Part shown: positions 47,113 to 56,880 of the stretch, piece after piece
Position numbering within the stretch: the stretch's first letter is position 1
Layout of the letters: the number at the start of each line of letters is the position of its first letter
DNA from: Desulfovibrio sp.
GTDB taxonomy: Bacteria; Desulfobacterota; Desulfovibrionia; Desulfovibrionales; Desulfovibrionaceae
Assembly (NCBI RefSeq): GCF_019424165.1
Contig: NZ_JAHZAA010000003.1
Span: forward strand, 113,627 to 177,166
Direction of reading: 5' to 3'
DNA length: 63,540 nt
Position numbers and translations under genes: made by a program
The notes under the pieces: generated by a model
Told to the model about the DNA's origin: nothing
Seen by the model: only the letters and a program-made list of their open reading frames with translations
Databases searched by the model: none

Positions 47113-49332
47113 TCAGGCGCGGCGTCCGGGGACGGGAAATTTTCCGGATTTTTGACCGTGGTCATTGCCTCGGCCGGATTTCTTATCCCTTGTGCGTTCT
47201 GCTTCGTGGGCCGGACGCTGTTCTGTCGTGCGCCCGGAACGGTCCGGCCTGGCAGGCCGGTCGGGCCGGTTTGTTCCCCGGCTGCGGCCGCTGCCCGGCG
47301 TGTGTTCCGCCTTGTTGCCGTTGTGGCGCTTTTCGCCGTGCTCCCGCCCCGGGGCAGTGCGTTTGCCCGCTGTGCCTTCTTTGCCCGCAGTGTTTTTTGG
47401 GCCGGATCTGGCTGGCCGTCTGCCTTCCGCATTGCTGCGCTCAGGCATGAGTATGCCGTGCTGGCGCAAGCGCTGGGCATCGGTGCGGGCCACATAAATG
47501 TCTTCTCCGGCTTCATTCTTGCCGCAATAAAACATGGCTGTGGCGATGGTTCCGGGCGTGGGGATAAAGCACTGGGTCTGGCGGGGATTCCAGTTGCGCT
47601 CGCGCAGCCAGTTGGAAAGGGTGCGCATATCATCATCCGTACAGCCGGGAAAGCCGCTGAGAAGATAAGGTACAACGTACTGCTCGCGTCCTGCGGCCTT
47701 GCTCTGGCGGATAAAGCTTGCCAGAAAGGCTTCAAAAACTTCCAGCGGCGGCTTGCGCATGAGGCTCAAGACGCCGGTTGCGCAATGCTCGGGCGCCACC
47801 TTGAGCTGCCCGCCCGTGAATTCGCCCGTATAGGCAGCCAGGGCGGCGGCATCGCGCAGGGCCAGATCGGCCCGAACACCGCTGGCAACCCGGGCCTGTT
47901 TGACTTCAGGCAGGGCTGCCACGCTGCGCAGCAGGCCCACATGCTTGCCCTGCGGAGTGGTAAAAAATTTGCAAATAGTAGGATAACAACAGCTTGTGCG
48001 ACGGCAGCGGCTTGTATTGCGCTCTTCCGCCCCGGCCTGTGCCAGGGGGTGGGCAGGTGAACCCGTGCGGTTTGCGCTGCTGCGTTCACGCATGCGGTCC
48101 AGGGCGCAGTAGCCCTGCCACATGTTGGCTGTGGGGCCGCCCACGTCTGATATGGCTACCGGCCCCTTGCCGCGCTCCATATTTTCCTGTCCGAGCCTGC
48201 GGGCTTCGGCCAGGATGGAGTCTTCAGAGCGGGAACTGATGCGGCGGCCCTGGTGCAGGGCCAGCGAGCAGAAAGAGCAGCCTCCGCCGCAGCCCCTGTG
48301 GCTGGTAATGCTGGTGCGCATCATTTCTGCCGCCGGTATGGGCTCGCGGTAACTTGGGTGGGGCCGCCGGGTAAAGGGGATTTCGTACAGGGCGTCCATT
48401 TCTTCTGTTGTCAGCGGGGGCGCGGGGCGGGCCAGCATGAGGGCGCGGTCGCCCACGGGCTGAAAAGCCCAGGCGTCCAGCCTGTGCACCTGGCGCTCCA
48501 GGGCCTGAGTCATGACAAGCAGTTGTACGGGATCGGCCAGGATGTCTTCATGCGAGGGCAACGGCACGGCCGGTGTTTGGGCCAGCTCCAGCGGCAGGCT
48601 GGCCGGGCGGGGGCCTTCCGGTGTCTGCTCGAGCCTGTCGAGCCAGGCTGTGCCGGGGATGCCGCGCGTGTCTTCACCTTTGTGAAGCCGCCGGGCGTAC
48701 TCAAGCGTGGCGTATTCGCCCATGCCCCAGATGAGCAGGTCGGCCTTGGCGTCCATCAGGATGGGCTTGCGCAGGGAATCTGTCCAGAAATCATAATGGC
48801 TCACCCGGCGCAGGCTGGCCTCTATGCCGCCGAGGGCCAGCGGCAGGCCCGGAAAAGCCCTGCGCGCCAGGTTGGCATAGACAAGACAGGCCCTGTTGGG
48901 CCGTGCTCCGGCCTTGCCGCCCGGGGTATAGGCATCATCATGCCGCTTTTTGCGAAAGGCTGTGTAGTGGGCCAGCAGGGAATCCAGAGCGCCTGCGCTG
49001 ATTCCTGCGAACAGGCGCGGCCTGCCCATAACCAGCAGGTCATCCGGATTTTCCCAGCGGGGCTGGGCCACAATGCCCGCGCGAAAGCCGTGGTGGATGA
49101 GCCAGCGGGCCAGCAGCACACTGCCGAACGAGGAGTGGTCCACATAGGCATCGCCGGTGACGAAAAGCACATCCAGACAGTCCCAGCCGAGGGCGCGCAT
49201 TTCTTCCGCGCTCATAGGGACAAAAAGGGGCTGCCGGTGCAGGCTGTCAGGGCCGGAGACGGAAGCGGCCCCGGCATTCCCTGCGGAACGCCGGGGCGCG
49301 GAAAGGGCCGGGCCGGAGCGCTTAGTTGCCAT
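47113..49332 (-). CDS. YgiQ family radical SAM protein
   Basis: A 739-residue protein. A cobalamin-binding-like N-terminal domain (1-300) is followed by a radical SAM core whose [4Fe-4S] motif CGGGCSFC lies near 346-353. After the catalytic region the last 120 residues are low-complexity and Arg/Gly-rich. YgiQ proteins are widely conserved, yet their reaction is not known. The start at ATG 49332 overlaps the EF-hand gene by 11 bases, so translation is probably coupled. slyX and GNAT genes follow. Confidence 0.9.
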   Translation of the reverse strand: MATKRSGPALSAPRRSAGNAGAASVSGPDSLHRQPLFVPMSAEEMRALGWDCLDVLFVTGDAYVDHSSFGSVLLARWLIHHGFRAGIVAQPRWENPDDLLVMGRPRLFAGISAGALDSLLAHYTAFRKKRHDDAYTPGGKAGARPNRACLVYANLARRAFPGLPLALGGIEASLRRVSHYDFWTDSLRKPILMDAKADLLIWGMGEYATLEYARRLHKGEDTRGIPGTAWLDRLEQTPEGPRPASLPLELAQTPAVPLPSHEDILADPVQLLVMTQALERQVHRLDAWAFQPVGDRALMLARPAPPLTTEEMDALYEIPFTRRPHPSYREPIPAAEMMRTSITSHRGCGGGCSFCSLALHQGRRISSRSEDSILAEARRLGQENMERGKGPVAISDVGGPTANMWQGYCALDRMRERSSANRTGSPAHPLAQAGAEERNTSRCRRTSCCYPTICKFFTTPQGKHVGLLRSVAALPEVKQARVASGVRADLALRDAAALAAYTGEFTGGQLKVAPEHCATGVLSLMRKPPLEVFEAFLASFIRQSKAAGREQYVVPYLLSGFPGCTDDDMRTLSNWLRERNWNPRQTQCFIPTPGTIATAMFYCGKNEAGEDIYVARTDAQRLRQHGILMPERSNAEGRRPARSGPKNTAGKEGTAGKRTAPGREHGEKRHNGNKAEHTPGSGRSRGTNRPDRPARPDRSGRTTEQRPAHEAERTRDKKSGRGNDHGQKSGKFPVPGRRA

Positions 49333-49741
49333 TGGGCGGTGTAACCAGCGGCAGATCGGGGTTGCCCGGATTGGGCATCATCGGGTCACCGGGCGCGCCC
49401 ATGGGGCCGTCGCCCATGCCACGGTTGGGACGCATGCCGGAAGAGTGGTCTTTCATAAAGGCGTTCCATTCATCAAGGGAGATAAAGCCGTCGCCATCCT
49501 GGTCAATGGCAACAAAGGCTTCATCCCGCATGTTGGGGAAAAGCGCCTTGAACTCTTCACGGCTGACCTTGCCGTCCTTATTGGTGTCCATCTGGTCGAA
49601 CTTGTCGCCCATGCCGCCTCCGCCGCCCATGCCGGGCATGGCCTGCGCCGGGGATGCCATAAGAACAATGGCGGCCAGGAGGGGCAGCAGGGATAATTTG
49701 AGCAGCGCCGGAAGATCGGGCAGATTCAGGGTGCGCGTCAT
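49322..49741 (-). CDS. Secreted EF-hand calcium-binding protein
   Basis: A 139-residue exported protein. A signal sequence ends around APAQA (residue 34). Two EF-hand loops follow: DTNKDGKVSREE (52-63) and DQDGDGFISLDE (80-91). Both keep the acidic ligands. The tail is Gly/Pro/Met/Asn-rich and probably disordered. Such proteins bind calcium in the periplasm or outside the cell, with roles that are rarely known. The start is ATG 49741, with AAGGAG eight bases upstream. The 3' end overlaps ygiQ. Confidence 0.82.
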   Translation of the reverse strand: MTRTLNLPDLPALLKLSLLPLLAAIVLMASPAQAMPGMGGGGGMGDKFDQMDTNKDGKVSREEFKALFPNMRDEAFVAIDQDGDGFISLDEWNAFMKDHSSGMRPNRGMGDGPMGAPGDPMMPNPGNPDLPLVTPPNGN

Positions 49742-49930
49742 GAGATTCTCCTTGAGATTACTGATGCCGCGCGGCCTTATGCCGGGCGGTGCCATGCCCC
49801 TTGCGGGGCGGTAACAGGCACGCCGCACGGCGGCCCGTAGTGGTAAATAAGCTCGTAAAAAGTATTGGCAAGCTGTTTGCCGCCATGCCGTGTGCGTTAT
49901 TTTCGCGCAGCGCGTGTTGCTGGCGCGGCG

Positions 49931-50335
49931 CTAGCTCGGGCGGAAGTCCGCGCCTTCTTTTTCCATGCGTTCGATGCACAGTGTCAGGTTGTCCGGCTCG
50001 CCTTTGCGATGATCATCCGGGTAAAGCAGCGCGCCCATATAAAAGATGGAGTCAAGCCGCAGGGCCGTGCGCGCGCTGGCTGAAAAATTTTCCAGCGCCA
50101 GGGCCACGTTGAAGCGCAGCTCGCCGGGCAGGAATTCCAGCATGGGTTTGGCATCGTCGGCCATTGATGCCAGCAGTTCGGCCTTTTGGCGCATGGCGGC
50201 ATTATGGCCGGGGGTATCATTGGCGTCAAGATATTGCAGGGCCTGTGCTTCGGCCTGCATGACCTGGGTATGACGCTGGCGAAGCCACTGGGTAAGCTGG
50301 CCCAGGGCGGGATTGGCGGATTGCTCTTGGCTCAT
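49931..50335 (-). CDS. Conserved hypothetical protein, 134 residues
   Basis: A soluble, helix-rich protein without a signal or membrane segment. I do not recognise a family. AAGGAG lies about 7 bases before the ATG, and base composition matches the neighbours, so the gene looks real. The sequence has many Glu, Gln and Ala. It lies about 190 bases upstream of the EF-hand gene on the same strand and could belong to that unit. Confidence 0.6.
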   Translation of the reverse strand: MSQEQSANPALGQLTQWLRQRHTQVMQAEAQALQYLDANDTPGHNAAMRQKAELLASMADDAKPMLEFLPGELRFNVALALENFSASARTALRLDSIFYMGALLYPDDHRKGEPDNLTLCIERMEKEGADFRPS

Positions 50336-50533
50336 GCGTTCTCCTTGGTTTCTCCGGTTTTTCGGGGGAACCCGATGGATTCAGCATACTCCTTTGCGCG
50401 CTTTCTGTATACGGAAAGAGCTATCCCCGGACTTTTGCTGGCCGGAATCGCCCGGGGCCGTCATACACCCGCCCGCTGGGCAGGGTACAGGCCCGGCACG
50501 GCATCGCCCCTGCCCCATACAGGCTGGGGGCGG

Positions 50534-50588
50534 AAAAAGCATGATCTTCCGGCGCGGCGGCAGGCCATGCCGGAAGATCATGCTTTTT
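50534..50588. terminator. Strong bidirectional terminator after livF
   Basis: A perfect 20-bp stem (50534-50553 with 50569-50588) starts with five A and ends with five T. It lies after livF on the minus strand and ends the liv operon. The rest of 50336-50705 holds no gene. Confidence 0.9.
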
Positions 50589-50705
50589 ATGGAGTCTGTG
50601 CAGTTGCGCCGTAACGGCTTTTCTGCTTTTCCGGCAGTTCCGGTTTTGGTCGCCCGCTGATGTTCCCAACAAGGCGGGGCCGCCTTTACCGTTGGTGCGA
50701 AGCAG

Positions 50706-51428
50706 CTATGCGCCCAGATAGGCGGCCTTTATTTCCGGTGTGTCCGCCAGCTCCGCGGCGGTTCCCTGGGCCACAATGCCCCCGGTGTCCAGCACATAGC
50801 CGCGGTCAGCCACCTGCAGGGCCAGGCGGGCGTTCTGTTCTACCACAATGACGGTGAGCCCTTCGCTGTTGAGCTTTTTGAAAGTGCGGAACATGTCATA
50901 CATGAGCAGGGGTGAAAGCCCCATGGACGGCTCGTCCAGCAGGATGACGGAGCAGCTTGTCATCAACGCGCGGCCCACGGCCAGCATCTGCTGTTCGCCG
51001 CCGGAAAGCGTGTCGCTGCGCTGGTGTATGCGCTCTTTAAGACGGGGAAAAAGGTCAAAAACCCTGTCCATGTCTTTTTCCACGCCGCCGTCCTTGCGGG
51101 TCCAGGTGGCAAGCTTGAGGTTTTCGCGCACGGTCAGGTTGCCGAAAATATGCCTGCCTTCGGGTACAAGATCCATTTTGAGACGCGCCACCACGTTGTG
51201 CGGCTCAGTTTTGAGTATGGACTCGCCCTTGAAGCGGATGTCGCCGCTGAGTACCGAGGGAGATTCCGGCGGGGGCAGGCGCATGACCGCCTTGAGCGTG
51301 GTGGATTTTCCCGCCCCGTTGGCCCCGATGAGGGTGACTATCTCGCCCTCGTTCACATGAAAGGATATGCCGTGCAAGGCTTCTATCTTGCCGTAGCCCG
51401 CATAGAGATTTTCCACTTCAAGCAGCAT
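50706..51428 (-). CDS. livF: Branched-chain amino acid ABC transporter ATP-binding protein LivF
   Basis: A 240-residue ABC ATPase. Walker A GANGAGKST (about 35-43), the signature LSGGEQQMLAVGRAL and Walker B VILLDEPSMGL are complete. It powers the LivHM channel. The start is ATG 51428 (MLLEVENLYAGYGKIEAL); an in-frame extension upstream is not family-like. It follows livG with an eight-base gap. Confidence 0.95.
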   Translation of the reverse strand: MLLEVENLYAGYGKIEALHGISFHVNEGEIVTLIGANGAGKSTTLKAVMRLPPPESPSVLSGDIRFKGESILKTEPHNVVARLKMDLVPEGRHIFGNLTVRENLKLATWTRKDGGVEKDMDRVFDLFPRLKERIHQRSDTLSGGEQQMLAVGRALMTSCSVILLDEPSMGLSPLLMYDMFRTFKKLNSEGLTVIVVEQNARLALQVADRGYVLDTGGIVAQGTAAELADTPEIKAAYLGA

Positions 51429-51436
51429 GATGCCCC

Positions 51437-52207
51437 CTACACGTTCTCGTCGCCCAGATAGGCCTTGATGACATCGGGATTGTTCTGGATTTCCTGCGGC
51501 GTGCCGCTGGCGATGGTCTGGCCGAATTCCACCACGGTAATATGCTGGCAAAGCGACATGACCACCTTCATCTGGTGCTCGATCATCCATATGGCAATTT
51601 TGAACTGGTCGTAAATCCAGCCGATATGCTTGATCAGGCCGTCCACATCAGACGAGTTGAGCCCGGCTGCCGGTTCGTCCAGCAAGAGCAGCCTGGGATC
51701 TGTGGAAAGGGCGCGGGCCAGCTCCACACGGCGCTGCAGGCCGTAGGGAAGGTTTTTGGGCAGTTCTTCCGCCACATGCCCCAGCTCCATAACCTCCAGA
51801 ATTTCCGCCGCCTTTTTTTTGACGCGCTTTTCCTCGCGCCCGTAGCGGCCCGTATTGAACCATGCGTCCAGCAGGCCGTAGCCCAGGCGGCTGTATTGCG
51901 ACACGCAGATATTGTCCAGCACGGTCATGCCGGGCCACAGGCGGATGTTCTGAAAGGTGCGCGCCATGCCCATAGTGGTCACCTCATGCGGCGCAAGTTT
52001 GGGCTGGTATTTGTGCCCGGCAAAGGTGATTTCGCCCTCAGTGGCGTGATAAAAATGCGAGGCCAGGTTGAATACCGTGGTTTTTCCCGCGCCGTTGGGA
52101 CCGATAAGGCCCGTGAGGCTGTGGTCCTCTATCTGTATGTTGAAGCAGGACAGCGCGATAAGACCGCCGAAGCGCTGTGTTACGTCTTTCATTTCAAGCA
52201 GTGCCAA
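51437..52207 (-). CDS. livG: Branched-chain amino acid ABC transporter ATP-binding protein LivG
   Basis: A 256-residue ABC ATPase. Walker A GPNGAGKTT (36-44) and Walker B LLLLDEPAAGL are present. The signature is LPYGLQRRVELARAL, the relaxed LivG form. The start is the unusual TTG at 52207, giving M-ALLEMKDVTQRFGG, with a G-rich ribosome site upstream; an ATG five codons later is an alternative. The 66-base gap to livM is longer than between the other genes. Confidence 0.93.
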   Translation of the reverse strand: MALLEMKDVTQRFGGLIALSCFNIQIEDHSLTGLIGPNGAGKTTVFNLASHFYHATEGEITFAGHKYQPKLAPHEVTTMGMARTFQNIRLWPGMTVLDNICVSQYSRLGYGLLDAWFNTGRYGREEKRVKKKAAEILEVMELGHVAEELPKNLPYGLQRRVELARALSTDPRLLLLDEPAAGLNSSDVDGLIKHIGWIYDQFKIAIWMIEHQMKVVMSLCQHITVVEFGQTIASGTPQEIQNNPDVIKAYLGDENV

Positions 52208-52272
52208 GGTTCGCCCCCAGTACGTTGTCAGTCATTGAATACGTATCCGCACAACCGTGACGCCCGCGTTGT

Positions 52273-53436
52273 CTATTCCACGCGGGCCGGGGCAAGCAGC
52301 CTTTTCAGCCGGGGAAAGACCTGGGTAAGTTCGCGGCCGCCCAGCAGCCCTTCAGGGCGAAACTGCATAAGCAGGATAAGGATAAGGGGGATAAGCACCC
52401 ACTTCCATTCCTGACTGATCATGAAACTGTCAGGAACAAAGGGCAGATGATGCAAAAGGTCGCTCAGGGCAGGCAGTGCGAAGCGCAGCACCTCGATGAG
52501 CAGGGTAAAAAGTATGGCCGCCAGCACCGAGCCGGAAAGGGAGCCCATGCCGCCCAGATAAACCATGACCATAGCCTCGGTGGACTTCATGATGCCGAAG
52601 CTGTTGGCGTAGATGGAACTGAACATGTGGGCGTAAACAGCCCCGGCCATGCCCGCGATGCCCGCGGACACCATAAAGGCCACAAGTTTCACCTTCTTGG
52701 TGTTCACACTCATGATTTCTGCGGCAACCTCATTCTGGCATACAGCCGGAATACCCTTGCCGAGAGTGCTGTTCACAAGCCGGTAAAGCATCATGATGGA
52801 AACCATCACAAGCAGTACCACCCACACCATCATCCACGGCAGGTCGGCCACACCCTCCATGGCTCGCACCACGCCGCGCATGCCGGAAAGGCCGCGCGGC
52901 CCGCCCACCACATCAATATTGATGATAAGGGCTATGATGATGTAGTTGGCCGCGATGGTAATGATGGCCAGATAGTCGTCGCGCGTCTTGAACGAAGGCA
53001 GGGCTACCAGCAGGCCGAATATGGCCGCCACGCCGCCCGCCACAATAATGACCAGCGGAAAGAGCAGGGGGGCCAGTTCCGGAGGCAACAGGGGCGCGCC
53101 CATAAGCTTGTTGTTGGTGAACAGGATGATGGAGATAAGCCCCCCCACATAGGCTCCTACACACATGAAACCCGCATGCCCGCAGGAAAATTCGCCCATA
53201 TAGCCGTTAACCAGGTTGAGGCTGGCGGCAAAAACAATGTTGATGCCCATAAACTTGAGCACGGACAGCCAGTAACCGTCTATCCACGAAAACTGCTCTG
53301 CACAGATGAGCAGTACGCCGACGACCATAAAAAGCAGGCAGTCGGTTTTTTTGCAGGTGACGACACGCTTGATGGCATAACCGAAGCAGAGCAGGGCGAA
53401 GATTGCGAGTACTATTTGCACAATGGTGAGCAGCAT
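52273..53436 (-). CDS. livM: Branched-chain amino acid ABC transporter permease LivM
   Basis: A 387-residue inner-membrane permease with about ten helices. The family region GYMGEFSCGHAGFMCVGAY lies near residue 80 and the EAA-like loop (CQNEVAAEIMSVNTKKVKL, about 230-250) contacts the ATPases. It forms the channel with LivH. The start ATG 53436 is preceded by CGGAG. It begins 12 bases after the livH stop. Confidence 0.94.
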   Translation of the reverse strand: MLLTIVQIVLAIFALLCFGYAIKRVVTCKKTDCLLFMVVGVLLICAEQFSWIDGYWLSVLKFMGINIVFAASLNLVNGYMGEFSCGHAGFMCVGAYVGGLISIILFTNNKLMGAPLLPPELAPLLFPLVIIVAGGVAAIFGLLVALPSFKTRDDYLAIITIAANYIIIALIINIDVVGGPRGLSGMRGVVRAMEGVADLPWMMVWVVLLVMVSIMMLYRLVNSTLGKGIPAVCQNEVAAEIMSVNTKKVKLVAFMVSAGIAGMAGAVYAHMFSSIYANSFGIMKSTEAMVMVYLGGMGSLSGSVLAAILFTLLIEVLRFALPALSDLLHHLPFVPDSFMISQEWKWVLIPLILILLMQFRPEGLLGGRELTQVFPRLKRLLAPARVE

Positions 53437-53448
53437 CTCTGACTCCGG

Positions 53449-54363
53449 CTATATTTTGGTCGTTTGGGGGGTTCCGAAAATGCCTGTGGGCCGCATCCAC
53501 AGAATGAGCAGCAAAATGGTGAAAGAAAACAGATCCATATAGGTGGAAGGCAGAAATGCTACCACCATAATTTCCACAAAGGCCAGTAAAAAGCCGCCCA
53601 CAAAGGCCCCGCGTATGTCGCCTATGCCGCCTACCACGGCAGCGATAAAGGCTTTCCAGCCGATCATGGCCCCCATGTAAGGCTCAAGTGTGGGGTAGCA
53701 CATGGCGAAAAGCATGCCGCCAAGTCCCGCTATGCCGGAGCCGAGAATAAAGGTGACCACAATGACGCTGTCCAGGGGGATGCCCATAAGCGGCAGGGCG
53801 AAACGGTCCCAGGAGACGGCGCGCATGGCCATGCCCACCTTGGTGCGCGTGACAATGGTTTGCAGAACAAGAAAAACGAGAACCGCAGCCACAATAACCC
53901 AGAGCTTCAGATTGGTGACCACCAGCGGGCCGAAAGAATAGATTGTTTTGTCTACCAGTTCGGGCAGTTTGCGTTTGGTGGCGCCAAGCAGGGCCAGGTT
54001 GCCGTTTTCAAGAATAAGCCCGCACATAAGGGCCGTAATGACCACATACAGGCGGTGCGCGCCCTTGCGGCGCAGAGGACGGTAGGCCACGCGCTCAATG
54101 GTTACCCCCACAAAGGCGGTAAGCATCATGGTCAGGGGAATGGTCAGCCACAATACGGCTTGCTGGGGCAGACCCATACCGTCAGTGGAAATGAGCCAGG
54201 TGGAAACAAAAAAGGCGATATACGCACCGACCATAAAAATATCGCCATGCGCGAAGTTGATAAGGCGCAACACCCCGTATACCAGGGTATAGCCCAAGGC
54301 TATCAGCGCATAAAAACTGCCCCATTGCAGGGCATTAAGCATCTGCTGCAAAAAGAAATCCAT
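53449..54363 (-). CDS. livH: Branched-chain amino acid ABC transporter permease LivH
   Basis: A 304-residue permease with the LivH opening QQMLNALQWGSFYALIALGYTLVYGVLRLINFAHGDIFMVGAY. The cytoplasmic coupling loop and GGIGDIRGAFVGGF segment (about 240-255) are also typical. The start is ATG 54363 rather than a longer frame with an odd Arg/Pro-rich leader. The 181-base gap after livK (54364-54544) is GC-rich and carries no gene. Confidence 0.94.
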   Translation of the reverse strand: MDFFLQQMLNALQWGSFYALIALGYTLVYGVLRLINFAHGDIFMVGAYIAFFVSTWLISTDGMGLPQQAVLWLTIPLTMMLTAFVGVTIERVAYRPLRRKGAHRLYVVITALMCGLILENGNLALLGATKRKLPELVDKTIYSFGPLVVTNLKLWVIVAAVLVFLVLQTIVTRTKVGMAMRAVSWDRFALPLMGIPLDSVIVVTFILGSGIAGLGGMLFAMCYPTLEPYMGAMIGWKAFIAAVVGGIGDIRGAFVGGFLLAFVEIMVVAFLPSTYMDLFSFTILLLILWMRPTGIFGTPQTTKI

Positions 54364-54544
54364 AGGGCACCCGATTCGGTATGAGCGGTTGGGGCCGGGT
54401 ACGGCCATACGGATGCGCAGGGGGACGGGCCTTGGCCCGTACGCGCTTTCCGTGCCGTAAAGGCCCTCGGGCAGTGTGTGCCGTGAGCGCCCGCCCCCCG
54501 CGGGCGCTCACGGCCTGCCATCCCAGGCTTGTCAGCAGGTCTGG

Positions 54545-55714
54545 CTATTTGGGACAGACGGATTCCACAAAGGCAAAGCTGCCGCTGTCAGTTACCCGGA
54601 CGATAACCGCGCACTTTATGGGGTCGCCGTTGTCGTCAAATTTCATGCTGCCGGTGATGCCGTCAAAGTTTTCAATGGCAGCCATGTTGTCGCGGATGAT
54701 CTTGCGCTGCTTTTTGAGATCGGGATCAATCTTGCCGGCATTTTGGATGGCCTGAAGAACGATGTTGATGGAATCCCAGGTAAGGGCGGCCACATCGTCA
54801 GGCACATAGCCGTACTTGGCCTTGTATTTGTCGATGAATTCGCGGGTTTTTCCCGTTGCCCCTTCGGCCGTATAGTGGGTGGAGAAATACTGCCCCACGC
54901 AGTCTTTGCCGCGAAGGTTGAACAGCTCTGCCGAGCCCCAGGCGTCAGAACCCATGAAAGGCCCCTTATAGCCGAGGTCACGGGCCTGCGGCACGATCAG
55001 GGCCGCAAAGCTGTAATTTTCGGGTACAAAAATAAAGTCGGGCTTGGCTGCGATGATCTTGGTCAGTTGGGCGGAAAAATCCTGATCCTTGGGGCCGTGG
55101 GATTCCATAGCCACCACAGAGCCTTTACCGTGTGTTTTTTCAAAAGCTTCTTTAAAATTGTCGGCGAGGCCCTTGGAATAGTCGTTAGAGACTTCAAAAA
55201 GCACAGCGGCCTTTTTGGCGTTGAACTGCTTGGTGGCAAAGTCTACAGCCACCGGGGCCTGAAAGGGATCAAGGAACGCGCCGCGGAAGACCCAGGGGCG
55301 GTCGTTGGTGGCGTCGGGGTTGGTGGACCAGGGGGTGATCATCGGGACTTCTTCATCATTGGCCACGCCCCCGGCCGGTACGGCCTGGCGTGAAGACTGC
55401 GGGCCTACGATGGCGTGTACCTTGTCGCGCGCAATGAGCTTGAGGGTCACGTTAACGGCGGATTCGGGCTTGGATTCGTTGTCTTCATAAATGAACTCGA
55501 GGGGGTAATACTTATCGCCCACCTTAAGCCCGCCCTTGGCGTTGATTTCTTCTTTCAGCATTTCGGCCGCAAATTTGGAGCCTTCGCCCACCTTGGGGAT
55601 TTCGCCCGTAAGGGGGATGGGGAAGCCGATTTTGATGGGCTTTTCTGCCGCAAGGGCCGCCTGCCCTACAAAAAGCGACAAGGCGCAGGCGGTCACCAAC
55701 TTGAACAACTTCAT
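54545..55714 (-). CDS. livK: Branched-chain amino acid periplasmic binding protein LivK-type
   Basis: A 389-residue type-1 periplasmic binding protein. A signal peptide MKLFKLVTACALSLFVGQAALA is followed by the mature KIGFPIPLTGEIPKVGEGSK region. It captures branched-chain or related amino acids and hands them to LivHMGF. The chosen start ATG 55714 has GGGAGG upstream. A second ATG 16 codons earlier (55762) has its own AAGGAG but would give an unusual leader. As the first gene of livKHMGF it is probably the most abundant product. Confidence 0.92.
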   Translation of the reverse strand: MKLFKLVTACALSLFVGQAALAAEKPIKIGFPIPLTGEIPKVGEGSKFAAEMLKEEINAKGGLKVGDKYYPLEFIYEDNESKPESAVNVTLKLIARDKVHAIVGPQSSRQAVPAGGVANDEEVPMITPWSTNPDATNDRPWVFRGAFLDPFQAPVAVDFATKQFNAKKAAVLFEVSNDYSKGLADNFKEAFEKTHGKGSVVAMESHGPKDQDFSAQLTKIIAAKPDFIFVPENYSFAALIVPQARDLGYKGPFMGSDAWGSAELFNLRGKDCVGQYFSTHYTAEGATGKTREFIDKYKAKYGYVPDDVAALTWDSINIVLQAIQNAGKIDPDLKKQRKIIRDNMAAIENFDGITGSMKFDDNGDPIKCAVIVRVTDSGSFAFVESVCPK

Positions 55715-56592
55715 GAAAGCCTCCCGGTGGTTTACGTGCAGGATGGAAGGGGCTTGCCCCATGCAGGCTCCTTAGCAAGAAAAGTTCCACAGCGAGGATC
55801 CGGCTGAAATGATAGATATATTTACACAGTGGTTTGGAAAAGATCCCTCACGGGCCAAGTTGGCCTGATAAAAAGCTACAAAAAGGTCGAAAGTTGACAT
55901 TTGGTAGTTTTTTTATTTTCGAAATGTGAATAAGTGTTTTGATGGACAGGCCTGCCTTGTTTGTGAAATATTGAATTAACGTATACAATAGTCTATTTTA
56001 ATTTATTAATTTTTCAGAATCGAAGTTTTTTGTCTCTGAAGAAGAAAATGAAGATGCTTTTCATTGTATGGTTATACAACCAGTTAAAATTATTAAGTGT
56101 TTACATTAATGAGCCTTTGGCATGGCCGTTAAATAAATATACGATAATGTAGAAATATGACTAAAAAAATGCATATGGATTTATATAAAAAGCAAAAAAA
56201 TAGCGTAATATGCTAATATAGAAGCATATACAAATTTCTACTAAAAAGTAGAATATATTTTTCTACCCGTTAAGACAGGATCCGGCTGCATTCTTGCGGG
56301 CATGGGGGAAATTTTTTTGTGGGGGGATGTTTTCGTTGGAGCGGATATTTTATTCAAAGATCGACACTGGGTAGCGGGGCTTTGGGGTGCTTGTCGTCGC
56401 TGGCAGGGATTGGGCCGTGTGCAGCGGCGCAGCGCCTTCGCTGTTTGCTAGAATGTGTCATGGTTGCCGGGCATAGTATTGCAAACGCTATGCCGAAACG
56501 CAGAAAACGCGGGGCTTCTCCCGCGTTTTCTGCGTACGCCGATCAACCAGGCGTATGAAATATATGGCCGTGTGCCGCCTGTGCGGCGCGGC
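55715..56592. other. AT-rich control region with repeats upstream of livK
   Basis: From about 55800 to 56280 the DNA is far richer in A and T than the rest of the window. It contains TTCTACT-AAAA-AGTAGAA (56236-56253) and another TTCTAC 25 bases on (56261). A 16-bp perfect hairpin (56498-56513 with 56520-56535) closes the region and may end the transcript of the small membrane gene. The livK promoter must lie here. No credible protein gene was seen. Confidence 0.55.
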
Positions 56593-56880
56593 TTATTCGC
56601 GCTTTTTACCCTTGATGCTGCGGTACAGAAAGAATATGGCCGCAGCGGCCAGGGGAATACCGAGATAGGTCAGCATATTCCAGCTTTCCTGTACCTCAAT
56701 ATCTGAAAGGTCGGCAAAGATGCGTTCCAGCAGATAGAGGATGAAGAGCAGGAACAGGCCTGTGAAGAGCGGGTGGTACCAGAAAAACTTGAAGCCCCGC
56801 TTCTTGAGCATATGGTGCACCCAGGTAAAAAGCAGGGCGATGCCAAAGCCCACCAGTGCCCACGTTACATGTGTACTCAT
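56593..56880 (-). CDS. Small membrane protein of unknown function
   Basis: A 95-residue protein with three hydrophobic helices (about 5-24, 34-57, 72-90) and a basic C-terminus (KGKKRE). I do not recognise a family. AGGAGG lies about six bases before ATG 56880, supporting a real gene. A longer in-frame start at 56985 would add a leader with no support. It stands alone between two control regions. Confidence 0.65.
   Translation of the reverse strand: MSTHVTWALVGFGIALLFTWVHHMLKKRGFKFFWYHPLFTGLFLLFILYLLERIFADLSDIEVQESWNMLTYLGIPLAAAAIFFLYRSIKGKKRE

Noticed and set aside
56048..56152. 34-codon plus-strand ORF in the AT-rich region
   Set aside because: It has no clear ribosome site or conserved pattern, and short open frames arise easily in AT-rich DNA.
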